This document shows positions 26,519-35,374 of a stretch of 64,000 nt of DNA, piece by piece (position 1 is the stretch's first letter; every line of letters begins with the position of its first letter). The notes below the pieces were generated by a model that was given only the letters and a program-made list of their open reading frames with translations, had not been told where the DNA came from and did not search any database. The DNA lies in NCBI RefSeq assembly GCF_023558375.1, contig NZ_CP083761.1, forward strand, positions 3,094,001 to 3,158,000, read 5' to 3'. Source of the stretch: Chroococcidiopsis sp. CCMEE 29 (GTDB taxonomy: Bacteria > Cyanobacteriota > Cyanobacteriia > Cyanobacteriales > Chroococcidiopsidaceae). Position numbers and translations under genes: made by a program.

Positions 26519-27178
26519 GTGATTGCTGTTGCTGATTTGCTTAAAGCTCAACGCTTACCAGGAAATTACTTTACCCCCGATGCTTATATAAAGGGTGATT
26601 TTGAATCAGGCTTGCTCGAAAACCGTCGAGGCGATCGCCTGTTGGCTCTACCAGAGACTCTGATTCAGGCTATTTATGCAGGTCTTGAACAAGAGGCAGG
26701 TCAAGCTGCCAGTGCAGTGCTTTTCAACTGCGGTCGTTGGTGGGGCAAGAACTTTTATGCTCGTTTTGTCGAAGAAGTCAGTGACTACTATGGCAAGACT
26801 CTAGCCGAGATGGAGGTGGTGGAATTGCTCCAGTGTCTGAAACAATGTTGGAAAACCCACGGCTGGGGTACTTTTGACCTTGACCTGAGCTATTACCAGC
26901 AGGGATTTCTCGTTGTGAAAATCTGGAACTCTGCCTTTGCTCAACAAGCCCCGCAGGGGAACCGACCAGCGTGTTTTCTAGAAGCAGGCATACTGAGTGT
27001 CTTTTTCAGCCAACTCACCGGGCGACAGTTGAATTGCGTGCAAACCTCCTGTGAGTCCTTAGAAGCTGATTGTAACCGCTTTATTTTAGGCTTGCCAGAG
27101 CGCCTTGAACATACAAAAGCTTGGTTAGAGGAAGACCATGAAACTGTCATGGAGCGACTGTGTATGGGAAGGGGCTAG
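26519..27178 (+). CDS. V4R-domain protein, Slr0147-like (PAP cluster)
   Basis: A 219-residue paralogue of the first gene, starting at GTG 15 bp after its neighbour. The V4R region ends in LNCVQTSCESLEADCNRFIL. Shared features with the gene at 24755 include the LxQxxxAGLEQEAGQAASAV / LEEEVGNASGVV block and the WGxxxxxxF motif. Having two V4R proteins in one operon is characteristic of the PAP cluster. Confidence 0.85.
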   Translation: MIAVADLLKAQRLPGNYFTPDAYIKGDFESGLLENRRGDRLLALPETLIQAIYAGLEQEAGQAASAVLFNCGRWWGKNFYARFVEEVSDYYGKTLAEMEVVELLQCLKQCWKTHGWGTFDLDLSYYQQGFLVVKIWNSAFAQQAPQGNRPACFLEAGILSVFFSQLTGRQLNCVQTSCESLEADCNRFILGLPERLEHTKAWLEEDHETVMERLCMGRG

Positions 27179-27181
27179 AAG

Positions 27182-27299
27182 CTAGTACTCTGTCAAGTTG
27201 AAAAGATGGGTTGAGATTGACACGGTGACGCGGTGACGCGGTGACGCGGAGAATACTATCTACCACCTACCCTTCAATTTTCGGTTGACACACTGCTAG
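27182..27299. repeat. MITE-like repeat with internal tandem octamers
   Basis: The left end CTAGTACTCTGTCAAGTTGA and the right end, read as complement CTAGCAGTGTGTCAACCGAA, form imperfect terminal inverted repeats both starting CTAG. Inside are three tandem copies of CGGTGACG (27223-27246). It lies between the Slr0147- and Slr0148-like genes and encodes nothing. Confidence 0.5.
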
Positions 27300-27317
27300 G
27301 AAAAAGAAGTAGAAAAT

Positions 27318-27800
27318 ATGGCAAAGCTTGTAAAACTAGAACCTATTTCTCAAGAGACAGCGGTCAATACCAATGACAACATTCTGTCTGCTCTGCTGGC
27401 AAATGAACTAACAGTTCTTCAAGAATGTGACGGTCGAGGGATGTGCTCTACCTGCCATGTTTATATCAAAAATGGCATGGAAAGCCTTTCTCCGGTTAAC
27501 CGCCGTGAGAAGCGTACGCTAGAGGTAATTACCACAGCTAAGCCCAATTCTCGCCTTGCCTGCCAAGCTCGAGTAATGGGTGAGGGGATTGTGATTGAGA
27601 TCCCCGCAGGGCTGTATGTTAATGCAATTGAAGATATTGAAGCTTTAATTGGTCGCCGTGCAGAGCAAGATATCCTTCATCCCCTCAACGGCAAGGTTTT
27701 AGTGGAAGCCAGTAAATTGGTTACTCGGTCTATGATTAGCCAACTCCAAGACACCCGCTCGCAAGTAGGAGAATATCTTGCCCGTACTCGAGAAGCTTAA
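27318..27800 (+). CDS. [2Fe-2S] ferredoxin, Slr0148-like (PAP cluster)
   Basis: A 160-residue ferredoxin-fold protein. The cluster-binding cysteines are in ECDGRGMCSTCHVY and, about 36 residues on, in RLACQARVMG. The spacing C-x5-C-x2-C follows the adrenodoxin/Fdx type rather than the plant type. A C-terminal extension of about 60 residues is unusual for a simple ferredoxin. In Synechocystis the matching protein (Fed5) is reported as a phosphorylation target linked to SpkG, whose homologue is the last gene of this cluster. Confidence 0.85.
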   Translation: MAKLVKLEPISQETAVNTNDNILSALLANELTVLQECDGRGMCSTCHVYIKNGMESLSPVNRREKRTLEVITTAKPNSRLACQARVMGEGIVIEIPAGLYVNAIEDIEALIGRRAEQDILHPLNGKVLVEASKLVTRSMISQLQDTRSQVGEYLARTREA

Positions 27801-27830
27801 GAAGACAGATTACTAAAAAGAGAAAAAACA

Positions 27831-28298
27831 ATGCTGACACAACTAAGCCGCTTAAGTGTAGAAGCGGATGGTCGCTATGCCATAGCTGAGGAACTACACT
27901 TTCTGAAAGGCTATATTCAATCCTTGGACCAGCGCCTGAGTGCCTATGAGAAGATTCGTGCTGCCGAAGAACAAATCATTCGTCAAGTAGAAGCGAAAAT
28001 GCGGGTTATTGACCCCAACTTATTTACTAATGCTTCTGGAGATTTCACCGAAACATGGAAAAGGGACATCATGCAGTTGTTACGCTACGCAGCAGCAGCC
28101 TTGTTATGCAACGAGCATGACCACCTACGAGAGGGGCTTCTACTTTGGCACAACACGATCGCCAAGTCTTATCAGTTTGAGCGAACCTGCAGGATTACGT
28201 TTGAAGTGATGCCGGAGGTTGTTAAACAGTATCTTACTCCCCAGGAAGCAGCTCTGTTTTATCCAATTTTGGAACTCAACCACATCCTACTAACCTAG
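27831..28298 (+). CDS. Helical protein, Slr0149-like, possibly phycobilisome-like fold (PAP cluster)
   Basis: A 155-residue helical protein. WKRDIMQLLRYAAAALLCN closely follows the phycobiliprotein pattern CxRDxxYYLRxxTY, but the bilin cysteine is replaced by Trp. The region around YEKIRAAEEQIIRQVEAKM matches YELLRDQELAIFQPVADQL of the gene at 26006, so the two are paralogues. It starts 30 bp after the ferredoxin gene. A role as a pigment-free binding or assembly module is an inference. Confidence 0.75.
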   Translation: MLTQLSRLSVEADGRYAIAEELHFLKGYIQSLDQRLSAYEKIRAAEEQIIRQVEAKMRVIDPNLFTNASGDFTETWKRDIMQLLRYAAAALLCNEHDHLREGLLLWHNTIAKSYQFERTCRITFEVMPEVVKQYLTPQEAALFYPILELNHILLT

Positions 28299-28365
28299 TA
28301 GATTTTATAGCAGCTAATTGGAAATTGCTTAATGTGTCAATTCCCTATGGAGGTATTTTAACGCG

Positions 28366-29271
28366 ATGCAAGGATATTTGAAAGAGAAATTAAACATTAA
28401 AGATTACCAGTGGCAGGACATTGTAGAAATCTTGTCAGTGCTTGGCTCTATTGGTGGTTCAATCGCATCTATAGTGACTCACCAAGTTGTATTCGCTTCT
28501 ATTCCGCTATCTTTATCCGTAACGCTAAATCTGGTAAACCGCAGACAACTTTTGGATTCAATCCATCAAAGCAACCAAACTGCAATTACTCAGCTTAGGG
28601 AAGAGAGTAGAGAACAGAGCACTGAAACCCGAGTTAGACTTGGAACGCTAACCGAGCAGCTAGCAGACGTTCAACAACTGACTACTGACTTAGGTCAAGG
28701 TCATAGTAGTCTAGAAAACTACACAAGTCAACTCGGGAAAGAGAGTGAGGAAACTCAGGTTAAACTTGGGACGCTAAGCGAGAAGCTAGTAGAGGTACAG
28801 CAACTTACTACTGGCTTAGACCAAGGTAATAGTAATTTACAAGATTACACCCAAAGCCTCCATCAGGAGCAGAAGAAAATTGCAGATATCGTAAGCTGCT
28901 TGCGAGAGATTGAGACTTGCACCCAAACTATTCGCATCAATCCTAACTATGCTGAAGCTTATTACAACCGAGGCATTGCCTACCAAAACTTGGCAGAGAA
29001 ACAGGGAGCAATAGGTGATTACACTGAGGCTATCCGAATTAATCCCAGCTATGCTGATGCCTACTATAATCGAGGTCTCATCCGCGCTGATCTAGGAGAT
29101 AAAAAGGGAGGAGTTGAAGATTTACGCGAAGCTGCGAAATTCTTTTTTGAAGAAGGGGATATCGCTAGCTACCAAAAAGCAAGAGACCTCAGCAAGAACT
29201 TCCATGAGCTAAGTTCACAATCTACGACTGATGCTTTTGAAGAAGTAGCAGTAGGGCGTTTATTTTTTTAG
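28366..29271 (+). CDS. TPR membrane protein, Slr0151-like (PAP cluster)
   Basis: A 301-residue protein with a GGAGG ribosome-binding site. One hydrophobic N-terminal segment (residues about 20-50) would anchor it. Two tandem units of about 42 residues follow (RLGTLTEQLADVQQLTT and KLGTLSEKLVEVQQLTT), predicted coiled coil. Two TPR motifs come next (NPNYAEAYYNRGIAYQNL and NPSYADAYYNRGLIRADL). Slr0151 is reported to support photosystem II repair. The order TPR-then-ferredoxin here is the reverse of the Synechocystis gene numbering. Confidence 0.85.
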   Translation: MQGYLKEKLNIKDYQWQDIVEILSVLGSIGGSIASIVTHQVVFASIPLSLSVTLNLVNRRQLLDSIHQSNQTAITQLREESREQSTETRVRLGTLTEQLADVQQLTTDLGQGHSSLENYTSQLGKESEETQVKLGTLSEKLVEVQQLTTGLDQGNSNLQDYTQSLHQEQKKIADIVSCLREIETCTQTIRINPNYAEAYYNRGIAYQNLAEKQGAIGDYTEAIRINPSYADAYYNRGLIRADLGDKKGGVEDLREAAKFFFEEGDIASYQKARDLSKNFHELSSQSTTDAFEEVAVGRLFF

Positions 29272-29330
29272 ACGCTTTAACTCAGTTACTGCTTTATTTA
29301 TGCAATTAAAAATAGATCAAGGAGTTAAAA

Positions 29331-29666
29331 ATGTTCAATCAAAGAAACGGTAATCAAGTGTATAAAGTTACGTTAATTAACGAAGCACAAGGAGTAAATA
29401 CCACTATTGAAGTTTGTGGTGATGAGTATATTCTTGATGCTGCTGAACAGCAGAACGTTCAAATACCCTATGCCTGCCGTGCAGGTGCTTGCGTTGTTTG
29501 TACTGGTAAGCTTATGGAAGGTTCAGTTGACCAGTCTGACCACTCTTTTTTAAGGGAAAAGGAACTTAAAGCTGGTTTTGTCCTTACCTGTAGAGCCTAT
29601 CCTGACTCTGATTGTGTGATTCGAACTCACCAGGAAGAGCAATTGTTTGACCTCTACCAAGGGTAA
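29331..29666 (+). CDS. petF: Plant-type [2Fe-2S] ferredoxin, Slr0150-like (PAP cluster)
   Basis: A 111-residue ferredoxin with the plant-type cluster motif [16 protein letters not shown] and the fourth cysteine in FVLTCRAYP. The last residues EEQLFDLYQ match typical cyanobacterial ferredoxin ends. It would carry electrons from photosystem I or to a partner in this cluster. It lies 59 bp after the TPR gene, and a strong hairpin at 29738 follows, probably ending this transcription unit. Confidence 0.88.
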   Translation: MFNQRNGNQVYKVTLINEAQGVNTTIEVCGDEYILDAAEQQNVQIPYACRAGACVVCTGKLMEGSVDQSDHSFLREKELKAGFVLTCRAYPDSDCVIRTHQEEQLFDLYQG

Positions 29667-29737
29667 CTCTAAAATTAATTGCCGAACACTTATATAACCA
29701 GCATAATTAATAAAGTTGGTAAAACAACCTTAAAATT

Positions 29738-29755
29738 GCGCAGCTAATGCTGCGC
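29738..29755 (+). terminator. Rho-independent-type terminator after the ferredoxin gene
   Basis: GCGCAGC-TAAT-GCTGCGC forms a 7-bp GC-rich stem followed by TATTCGTTATTTTT. It separates the main PAP operon from the two genes downstream. Confidence 0.7.
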
Positions 29756-30032
29756 TATTCGTTATTTTTATCCTGTAGAAGATTTGGATAGGCTTAGGTT
29801 TTTTAGCAAAATAAAATGCTAATGAATTTAATGTTATCATTGCGATTCCATATAATCTTAATAAGGAAAAATGCTTTGATATGCAATCCTAAATAAGTTG
29901 TGAGATGTGGCATAGGCAATATGCCTACGCAGGCTGTAAGCCTTCCCCACAAATCAAATTAGATTGCTACAGTTAACTTCTTAATATCTAATTAAATTTA
30001 TATGAAAAGCTTTTAGATTTAATTGAATTTTT

Positions 30033-30824
30033 ATGAATCAGGAAATTCTCCAGGATTTTTTAAATATACCATCAGTTATAGCAATTGCCTTAATTCAGGG
30101 GCAATTACTCCCCTATTTTTATGTAAAAGAGGAAATATTGAGCTGGCAGAACAAGCAAGCTCTAATTCAGGAAGTCAGAAAAACTCTTAGAACTAAAGAT
30201 GTTAATATTTCTGATTTTCAGATTATGGGCTACTATGGGTATACCTATAAGCTGAATACTAATCTTAACCTTCTAGTTTTAACCAGTACTGATATTGCTG
30301 CGCTCAAGTTAGTTTCACTATCAGCTAATCAATTGAAAGCTGCTTTACAAAAAGATGTTGATCGGGCAATTGCAACCTTTGAAGTTTTGACTACAAAGGC
30401 TTCGCAACCATCAGCAGTTGCAAATTGCAGAAATAGAGCATCATACTCGTTAGGGGTTAACAACTCTTCTCCTGCATTTTTAGAAGTCAAAATCACCGTT
30501 GAAGAGGTACTTAAGGCATTCAATCATCTGAGTAAATTTAGTAGTAATTATATTGGTAAAAATTTAACTGCAAACTATTTACGGTTAACTCGACCTGACT
30601 TGGACTGGCTAAACAATTTTCAAATTAATGGCTCGGCTGAGATTATACTTTCTGGTGTAATTACTGAACCTGTTAGTACTGTACAACTTCAATCAATACA
30701 ACAGTGGACTGCTGCTTTTATTAAGCAGTGTGCTCAAATTGTCCAAGATTTGCCTATGCTGATTGAGGAAAAAGGTCTAGATGAAGAAGAAAAAAAATTA
30801 CTATTAATCTCTCCTGCTAGTTAA
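30033..30824 (+). CDS. Hypothetical protein between PAP ferredoxin and kinase genes
   Basis: A 263-residue soluble protein I do not recognise. Residues 1-130 look like a roadblock-like or profilin-like alpha/beta unit (IPSVIAIALIQGQLLPYFYV, MGYYGYTYKL, LLVLTSTDIAALKL), and residues 145-250 contain a second alpha/beta-looking unit (EVKITVEEVLKAF, EIILSGVITEPV). The fold statement is only an impression. It is not part of the slr0144-slr0152 set as I know it, yet sits between the ferredoxin and the kinase on the same strand. 366 bp with a terminator separate it from the ferredoxin gene. Confidence 0.7.
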   Translation: MNQEILQDFLNIPSVIAIALIQGQLLPYFYVKEEILSWQNKQALIQEVRKTLRTKDVNISDFQIMGYYGYTYKLNTNLNLLVLTSTDIAALKLVSLSANQLKAALQKDVDRAIATFEVLTTKASQPSAVANCRNRASYSLGVNNSSPAFLEVKITVEEVLKAFNHLSKFSSNYIGKNLTANYLRLTRPDLDWLNNFQINGSAEIILSGVITEPVSTVQLQSIQQWTAAFIKQCAQIVQDLPMLIEEKGLDEEEKKLLLISPAS

Positions 30825-32371
30825 CTGATAATACTAAATCGTTCTCAGAACAGTTTGGAATCATTTTAGACACTTTTAACTTAACTCCACAAGCTTAATA
30901 ATTGCTAACAATGACTTGCGACGTGAAAGTTGAGTGAGCCGACGCAACTAGTATGAGTCAACCTTTCACAAATTTGCCTAAAATATTACTGCAGCAATCC
31001 AATTATCGCATTTTGGGACTAGTTGGGCAAGGACAATTTGGGCGTGTTTTTTGCGCTATTCACCGGCAAACAGGCTGTTTAGTAGCTCTAAAAGAGCTTG
31101 AGCACCAGAGGTTTCCAACTAACAAATTTTTGCGAGAACTGCGTTTTTTGTTGAGTTTGCAGCATCCCAATATTGTTACCTGTCAGGCTTTAGAACATAC
31201 TCCGAATGGACAATATTTAGTGATGGATTATTGTGAGGGAGGCACTTTACGTAATCTGATTCAGCCAAAGCTTCAATTAAGTTTAGTTCAAAACTTAAAA
31301 TTAGTTGCTGATGTCCTAGCAGGTCTTGAGCATGCTCATGAGCGTGGTATTGTTCACTGCGATATTAAGCCAGAAAATATTTTGCTGAGCTTGAATACTA
31401 CGGGATGGATAGCTCGTATTTCTGACTTTGGGGTTGCGCGGTGGATCAGTCAGGAAACTTGTAGTGTTCATCTGGGTGACACAGGCTCACCTGCTTATAT
31501 GGCTCCAGAAAGATTTTATGGCAAGTACTCTCCCGCCTCTGACCTTTACGCGGTTGGAGTCTTGCTATTTGAATTAGTAGCTGGCTATCGACCTTTTTCC
31601 GGTTTACCTGGAGAACTGATGTCAGCTCACCTGACTCAACCAGTCAAGATTCCAAATACAATCCCACTCCTACTGCGCTCAACAATTTCGACTGCTCTGC
31701 AAAAGTTACCTGCTCGTCGATTTGCTTCCGCTGCTGAAATGTTGAATTCAATTCGACTGGCTATAGAAGTACAGAGTTTAACACACCGTAGCACCTCTTT
31801 CTCAATACCAACTGTTGTCTTGTCGGTTTCTTCGCTGGATAACATTCAACAAGAGCCGCTGCACGCTCCAGTGACAATTTTGGCAATCGAATCTCAGCAG
31901 GTTTATCAAGCAAATGCATCGCAAGTTCATTGCCAGACTTATGCAAGTAATGCTTTAGCTGGAGCTCCTTTGCACCAGTGGCAAATGCAGTTAAAAGCTC
32001 CAGTGCAGGCGATCGCGTTACGACCTCAAGGATGCTTTGCACTCACCCAGTTTCGCCAGCATAACTGTTTGATATATTCAGTTTACTGCCTACCTAGAAC
32101 GCAGCCTTTGCCTATCTTATCTGGTAATCTGTCCGAATCTGCTTTAGAGCGTTACCAATTATTGTCTCTAGAGTGTACAGGTTTAGCAATGACTATTGCT
32201 CCTCAAGGACGGTGGATGGCGATCGCTAAAACAACCACGAAACCGGACAGGGAAGGAAGTCAAACAACATTCCAAGTTTTGAAGCCCGATTTACAGCCGG
32301 TTAAACCGCCGGTCACCTGCCTTCCATCACAGTTGATCGCTCTGGATAGCCGTCATGGAATTGCTTAGGAC

Positions 32372-33331
32372 TTACGCATTGACAAAAGACTGATTATGTA
32401 AATTCACTTCAAGTTTCTGCTGGAGGTGTTCTAGAATGAATTCCCTTGCCACCTGTAGGTACAAATTCTTTTGTAATTCGTACCAGTTTTCAATTAGTTC
32501 TTCAGCTCGCATTAACTCTAACTTAGTAAAGGCTCGGATTGAACAAAAAATGTGAGTTTTAATAGCCTCACTTGTTCTGACCATAAACCGCGAAACTCCA
32601 CACAGTTGTTTCAAGGCTCGGTGATAGCATTCAATTCCCCAATGGATTGAGTGCGACTCATTGAATTCCTGTCGGCTAACTTGTTCGGTAGCATCTGAAT
32701 TAGGTAGGTATGTAATGTAGTATCTCTCGGCTTCGTTTTTGAATATCCTCCGAAATACTTTGACGCGCCCAAAGTTTTTCAGATGTATTACCAAACCTTG
32801 GTCAGGAATTTCCAAATTTTGTACCTGGGTGTAATTTTTACCATCAGTTGAGACTTTTCGATTTTTGGCAATACCCATGAGAAATCCTACTTCCCGGTTT
32901 TTCAAGAATTTCAGATTTTCAAGGGCTGAATACCAAGCATCACCAGTTACCGTTTCTGGCTGCAAGCCCCAAGCCAAAACCTCCGTAATCATTACTCGAA
33001 AGTAATCGTTTTTTGTCAAACCCTCCCGCTTATCGTAGATCCGATAATTAACTGGGATAGACTTAGCTGATGCGTCGGTGTAATACAGGGTAATGAGGTG
33101 AAGCCCTTTAACAATTCGATGATGTTTTCCTGACCAAAAGTATCCAATTAGTTCAGCTAAATTTGGCTCACTATAAGGTTTATCAATAACGGTATCGTCA
33201 CAGCTTAAAGTGCCGCCCACCAATTGAATGTGTGGTTTTATCTCTTCAAACAAGTCTTTAGGTTGATATCTTTCCCTTAACAAGAAGCGATTGACGCTGT
33301 CGTGTGAGACGTGCTTAAGAATTTCTGACAA
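32372..33331 (-). CDS. IS701-like DDE transposase
   Basis: At least 319 residues. Catalytic regions are LSCDDTVIDKPYSEPN (first Asp), VTGDAWYSALENLKFLKN (second Asp) and HWGIECYHRALKQLCG (Glu). Family-like sequence (KCNLDTYTLFLLAEPKYAGC) continues in frame upstream of the first ATG, open back to 33466, so the true start may be a non-ATG codon or a lost start. It is the transposase of the metal-resistance transposon. Confidence 0.85.
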   Translation of the reverse strand: MSEILKHVSHDSVNRFLLRERYQPKDLFEEIKPHIQLVGGTLSCDDTVIDKPYSEPNLAELIGYFWSGKHHRIVKGLHLITLYYTDASAKSIPVNYRIYDKREGLTKNDYFRVMITEVLAWGLQPETVTGDAWYSALENLKFLKNREVGFLMGIAKNRKVSTDGKNYTQVQNLEIPDQGLVIHLKNFGRVKVFRRIFKNEAERYYITYLPNSDATEQVSRQEFNESHSIHWGIECYHRALKQLCGVSRFMVRTSEAIKTHIFCSIRAFTKLELMRAEELIENWYELQKNLYLQVAREFILEHLQQKLEVNLHNQSFVNA

Positions 33332-33629
33332 GCGGTTGCAGCCTGCGTACTTAGGTTCAGCTAACAGGAATAAGGTATAAGTGTCGAGGTTGCATTTGGC
33401 TGTAGATGGTTTTGTAATCTCTCTGATGGTCGAATATCCCTGGGAAGTAAAACTATTTGCTGAAAGTTAAAGGGTGCAGTCAGTAGATAATATCTCTAAT
33501 CAACTATTTCCATATCTATCAACTCCACTCCATCTCGAACTACCTAAGCACAAAAAGCGATCTTGAATGTTTTATGGCAAGGATGTATGCACGGAGTGCA
33601 CCTGTCTGTTCAACTGACTTAACTCACTC

Positions 33630-34247
33630 TTAGGCTTGTTGTAATTCTCTCCAAGACTGAGAAACAACTTTAGAAGCTGATTTGACAAAGACTACGGTGA
33701 GCAGAAGTCCGACAACTAAATCGGGTAGCAAAGAGTTTGTCAGAAATACGAAAAAAGCAGCTCCCAGAACAGAAGTGTTAGCAATGATATCATTGCGAGA
33801 ACAAAGCCATACCGAGGACATATTAATATTGTCGTTTCTGTGTCTAGTCAATAAGAATAGACACAGCAAGTTGGCAAACAAGGCTATTAACCCTACCGCA
33901 CTCATTGCCCTCACCTCTGGCATTGTCTGAGCAAATAGCTGATAGCTGGCTCTGGCGAAGACAGCCACAGCTGACAAAAACATAATGCTCCCCTTGAGCA
34001 GTGCCGACCTTGCTTGAGCCTTCCTCCCTTGGTTGATGACTAAAAGACTACTACCATAAACCAACGCATCCCCTAGCATATCGAGCGAATCTCCCGTCAG
34101 CGAAAGTGATGCAGACCTAATACCAGCTCCTAATTCCACCACAAACATTACGGCATTGATGAGCAGAACGGTCCACAAAACTCTACTCTGCTGTTTTCTG
34201 AGTTTGGACACTTCGCCAGCCTTCTTGTGGCAGCAATCATCACTCAT
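33630..34247 (-). CDS. Cation diffusion facilitator (CDF) family metal exporter
   Basis: A 205-residue membrane protein with about six helices and a GGGAGG ribosome-binding site. The metal site of CDF proteins is seen as LTGDSLDMLGDALVYG in helix 2 and SRNDIIANTSVLGAA in helix 5. The N-terminus has DDCCHKK, a possible metal-binding tip. The long C-terminal cytoplasmic domain of larger CDFs is missing, as in short CDF members. It would pump divalent ions such as Zn, Cd or Pb out of the cytoplasm. The neighbouring CadC-like gene and the operators at 34287-34357 suggest metal-inducible expression. Confidence 0.85.
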   Translation of the reverse strand: MSDDCCHKKAGEVSKLRKQQSRVLWTVLLINAVMFVVELGAGIRSASLSLTGDSLDMLGDALVYGSSLLVINQGRKAQARSALLKGSIMFLSAVAVFARASYQLFAQTMPEVRAMSAVGLIALFANLLCLFLLTRHRNDNINMSSVWLCSRNDIIANTSVLGAAFFVFLTNSLLPDLVVGLLLTVVFVKSASKVVSQSWRELQQA

Positions 34248-34286
34248 GGTTCACCTCCCAGCTATGACGCTTAGAAGACAATTGTT

Positions 34287-34357
34287 CAAACATTCAAAAC
34301 AATATTAGAATGATTGTCCCCGAAAAACTCAAACATTCAAAAAAAGTTAGAATCTTA
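34287..34357. promoter_or_regulatory. Two candidate operators between cadC-like and CDF genes
   Basis: CAAACATTCAAAA is followed by AGAATGATT at 34287-34315 and repeated as CAAACATTCAAAA then AGAATCTTA at 34330-34357. Each has opposed ATTC/GAAT halves, as in ArsR/CadC operators. They lie directly upstream of the CDF gene. Confidence 0.5.
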
Positions 34358-34376
34358 ACCACTTACAATCGAATGG

Positions 34377-34742
34377 CTAGCCTGCTATTTGCCCGAGTGC
34401 ATAATAGAGAACTTCTACAATACGTTGGTCTTTTAGTGAGTAGTAGGCAAGTTTGCCATCATTTCTGTACTTGAGTATCTTGAGGTCTCGCAGTTTTCGC
34501 AGATGGTGGGAGGCAACTGCTACCTTAACCCCAAGCATTGATGCTACGTCACAGACGCAAAGCTCTTGATTATTACTGAGGGCATAGAGGATTTTTAGTC
34601 GTGACTTGTCTGCTAGAGCACTGAAGAGTATTTGAGCTTCTTCCAGAACCTCGTCCCCAGGCATTGCTTCACAGACTTGGGTTACCAAGTCTATATTAAA
34701 ACACCGCACCTGACAGACATCGTCTGGTTTTGGTTTTGTCAC
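34377..34742 (-). CDS. CadC-type ArsR family metal-sensing repressor
   Basis: A 121-residue winged-helix repressor. Cysteines at 10 and 14 (DVCQVRCF) and 62 and 64 (ELCVCD) match the four thiolates that bind Cd(II), Pb(II) or Zn(II) in CadC, with nearly the same spacing. The recognition helix region is VKVAVASHHLRKL. I prefer the GTG at 34742, which gives CadC-like length. An ATG at 34799 would add a Cys-rich but unconserved 19 residues. Metal binding would release it from DNA and permit export by the CDF protein. Confidence 0.88.
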   Translation of the reverse strand: MTKPKPDDVCQVRCFNIDLVTQVCEAMPGDEVLEEAQILFSALADKSRLKILYALSNNQELCVCDVASMLGVKVAVASHHLRKLRDLKILKYRNDGKLAYYSLKDQRIVEVLYYALGQIAG

Positions 34743-35374
34743 AAAATTTCTACAGCACCAGCGCTCAGGACAACACCTCCAGTTTAGCGGTTTTTGCAAT
34801 CTCTACAGAAGGTTTGATTCATTAGTTAATCCTACGGCTGAGTTTACCCTCTACTGGCTCTTACCTGAAAGAACTAATTCATAATCAATGTTTCCACATG
34901 CAGATAACTGTTCTTCTGTCAATGCGTAAGTCCTATTGCTATTTCTACTCAATTAGGAGATGAGATTCGAGGTGTCGGTACTATTTTTGAGTTCTTTAAC
35001 CGTCGCGGTGACTTTATTGCTGCATTAGACTTACCAGTGTCCCTACATCTGGTTACCCCCAATGTTACGTTTCGCTATCGCCTCCTTGCTGTAGAGCAAA
35101 ACAATCCCACGTCAGCGCTACTGATTGATCTAAAACCTTTTAGAGTATTTGGAATTCTTTTGGAGATAGCTCCGGCGTTTATAGTTGCGGCTAATTGGGG
35201 TTACATTGTGGCTGATCGGCAAGGACAGATAGTGCTGCTCGATCACAATGGACAAAAAATCGGCGCTTTTCAGGTACCTGCTGCTCCCACAGCGATCGCA
35301 ACATTTGCAGATTCCGGTCTCATGATTGCAACTTGGTCAGGTAATCAGGGTGTCTTGTATAAAGTTGACTTGAG

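Larger units (their letters stand above)
32366..34935 (-). mobile_element. IS701-like transposon carrying a metal sensor and CDF exporter, 2570 bp
   Basis: Terminal inverted repeats of 24 bp match at 23 positions, beginning TAGGACTTACGCATTGACA at 32366 and ending in the complement at 34935. TTGCT is duplicated at 32361-32365 and 34936-34940. Inside, all on the minus strand, are a CadC-like regulator, a CDF transporter and the transposase, whose stop codon lies in the left repeat. No internal copy of the repeat was seen, so the cargo genes are inside one element rather than between two IS copies. Confidence 0.85.
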
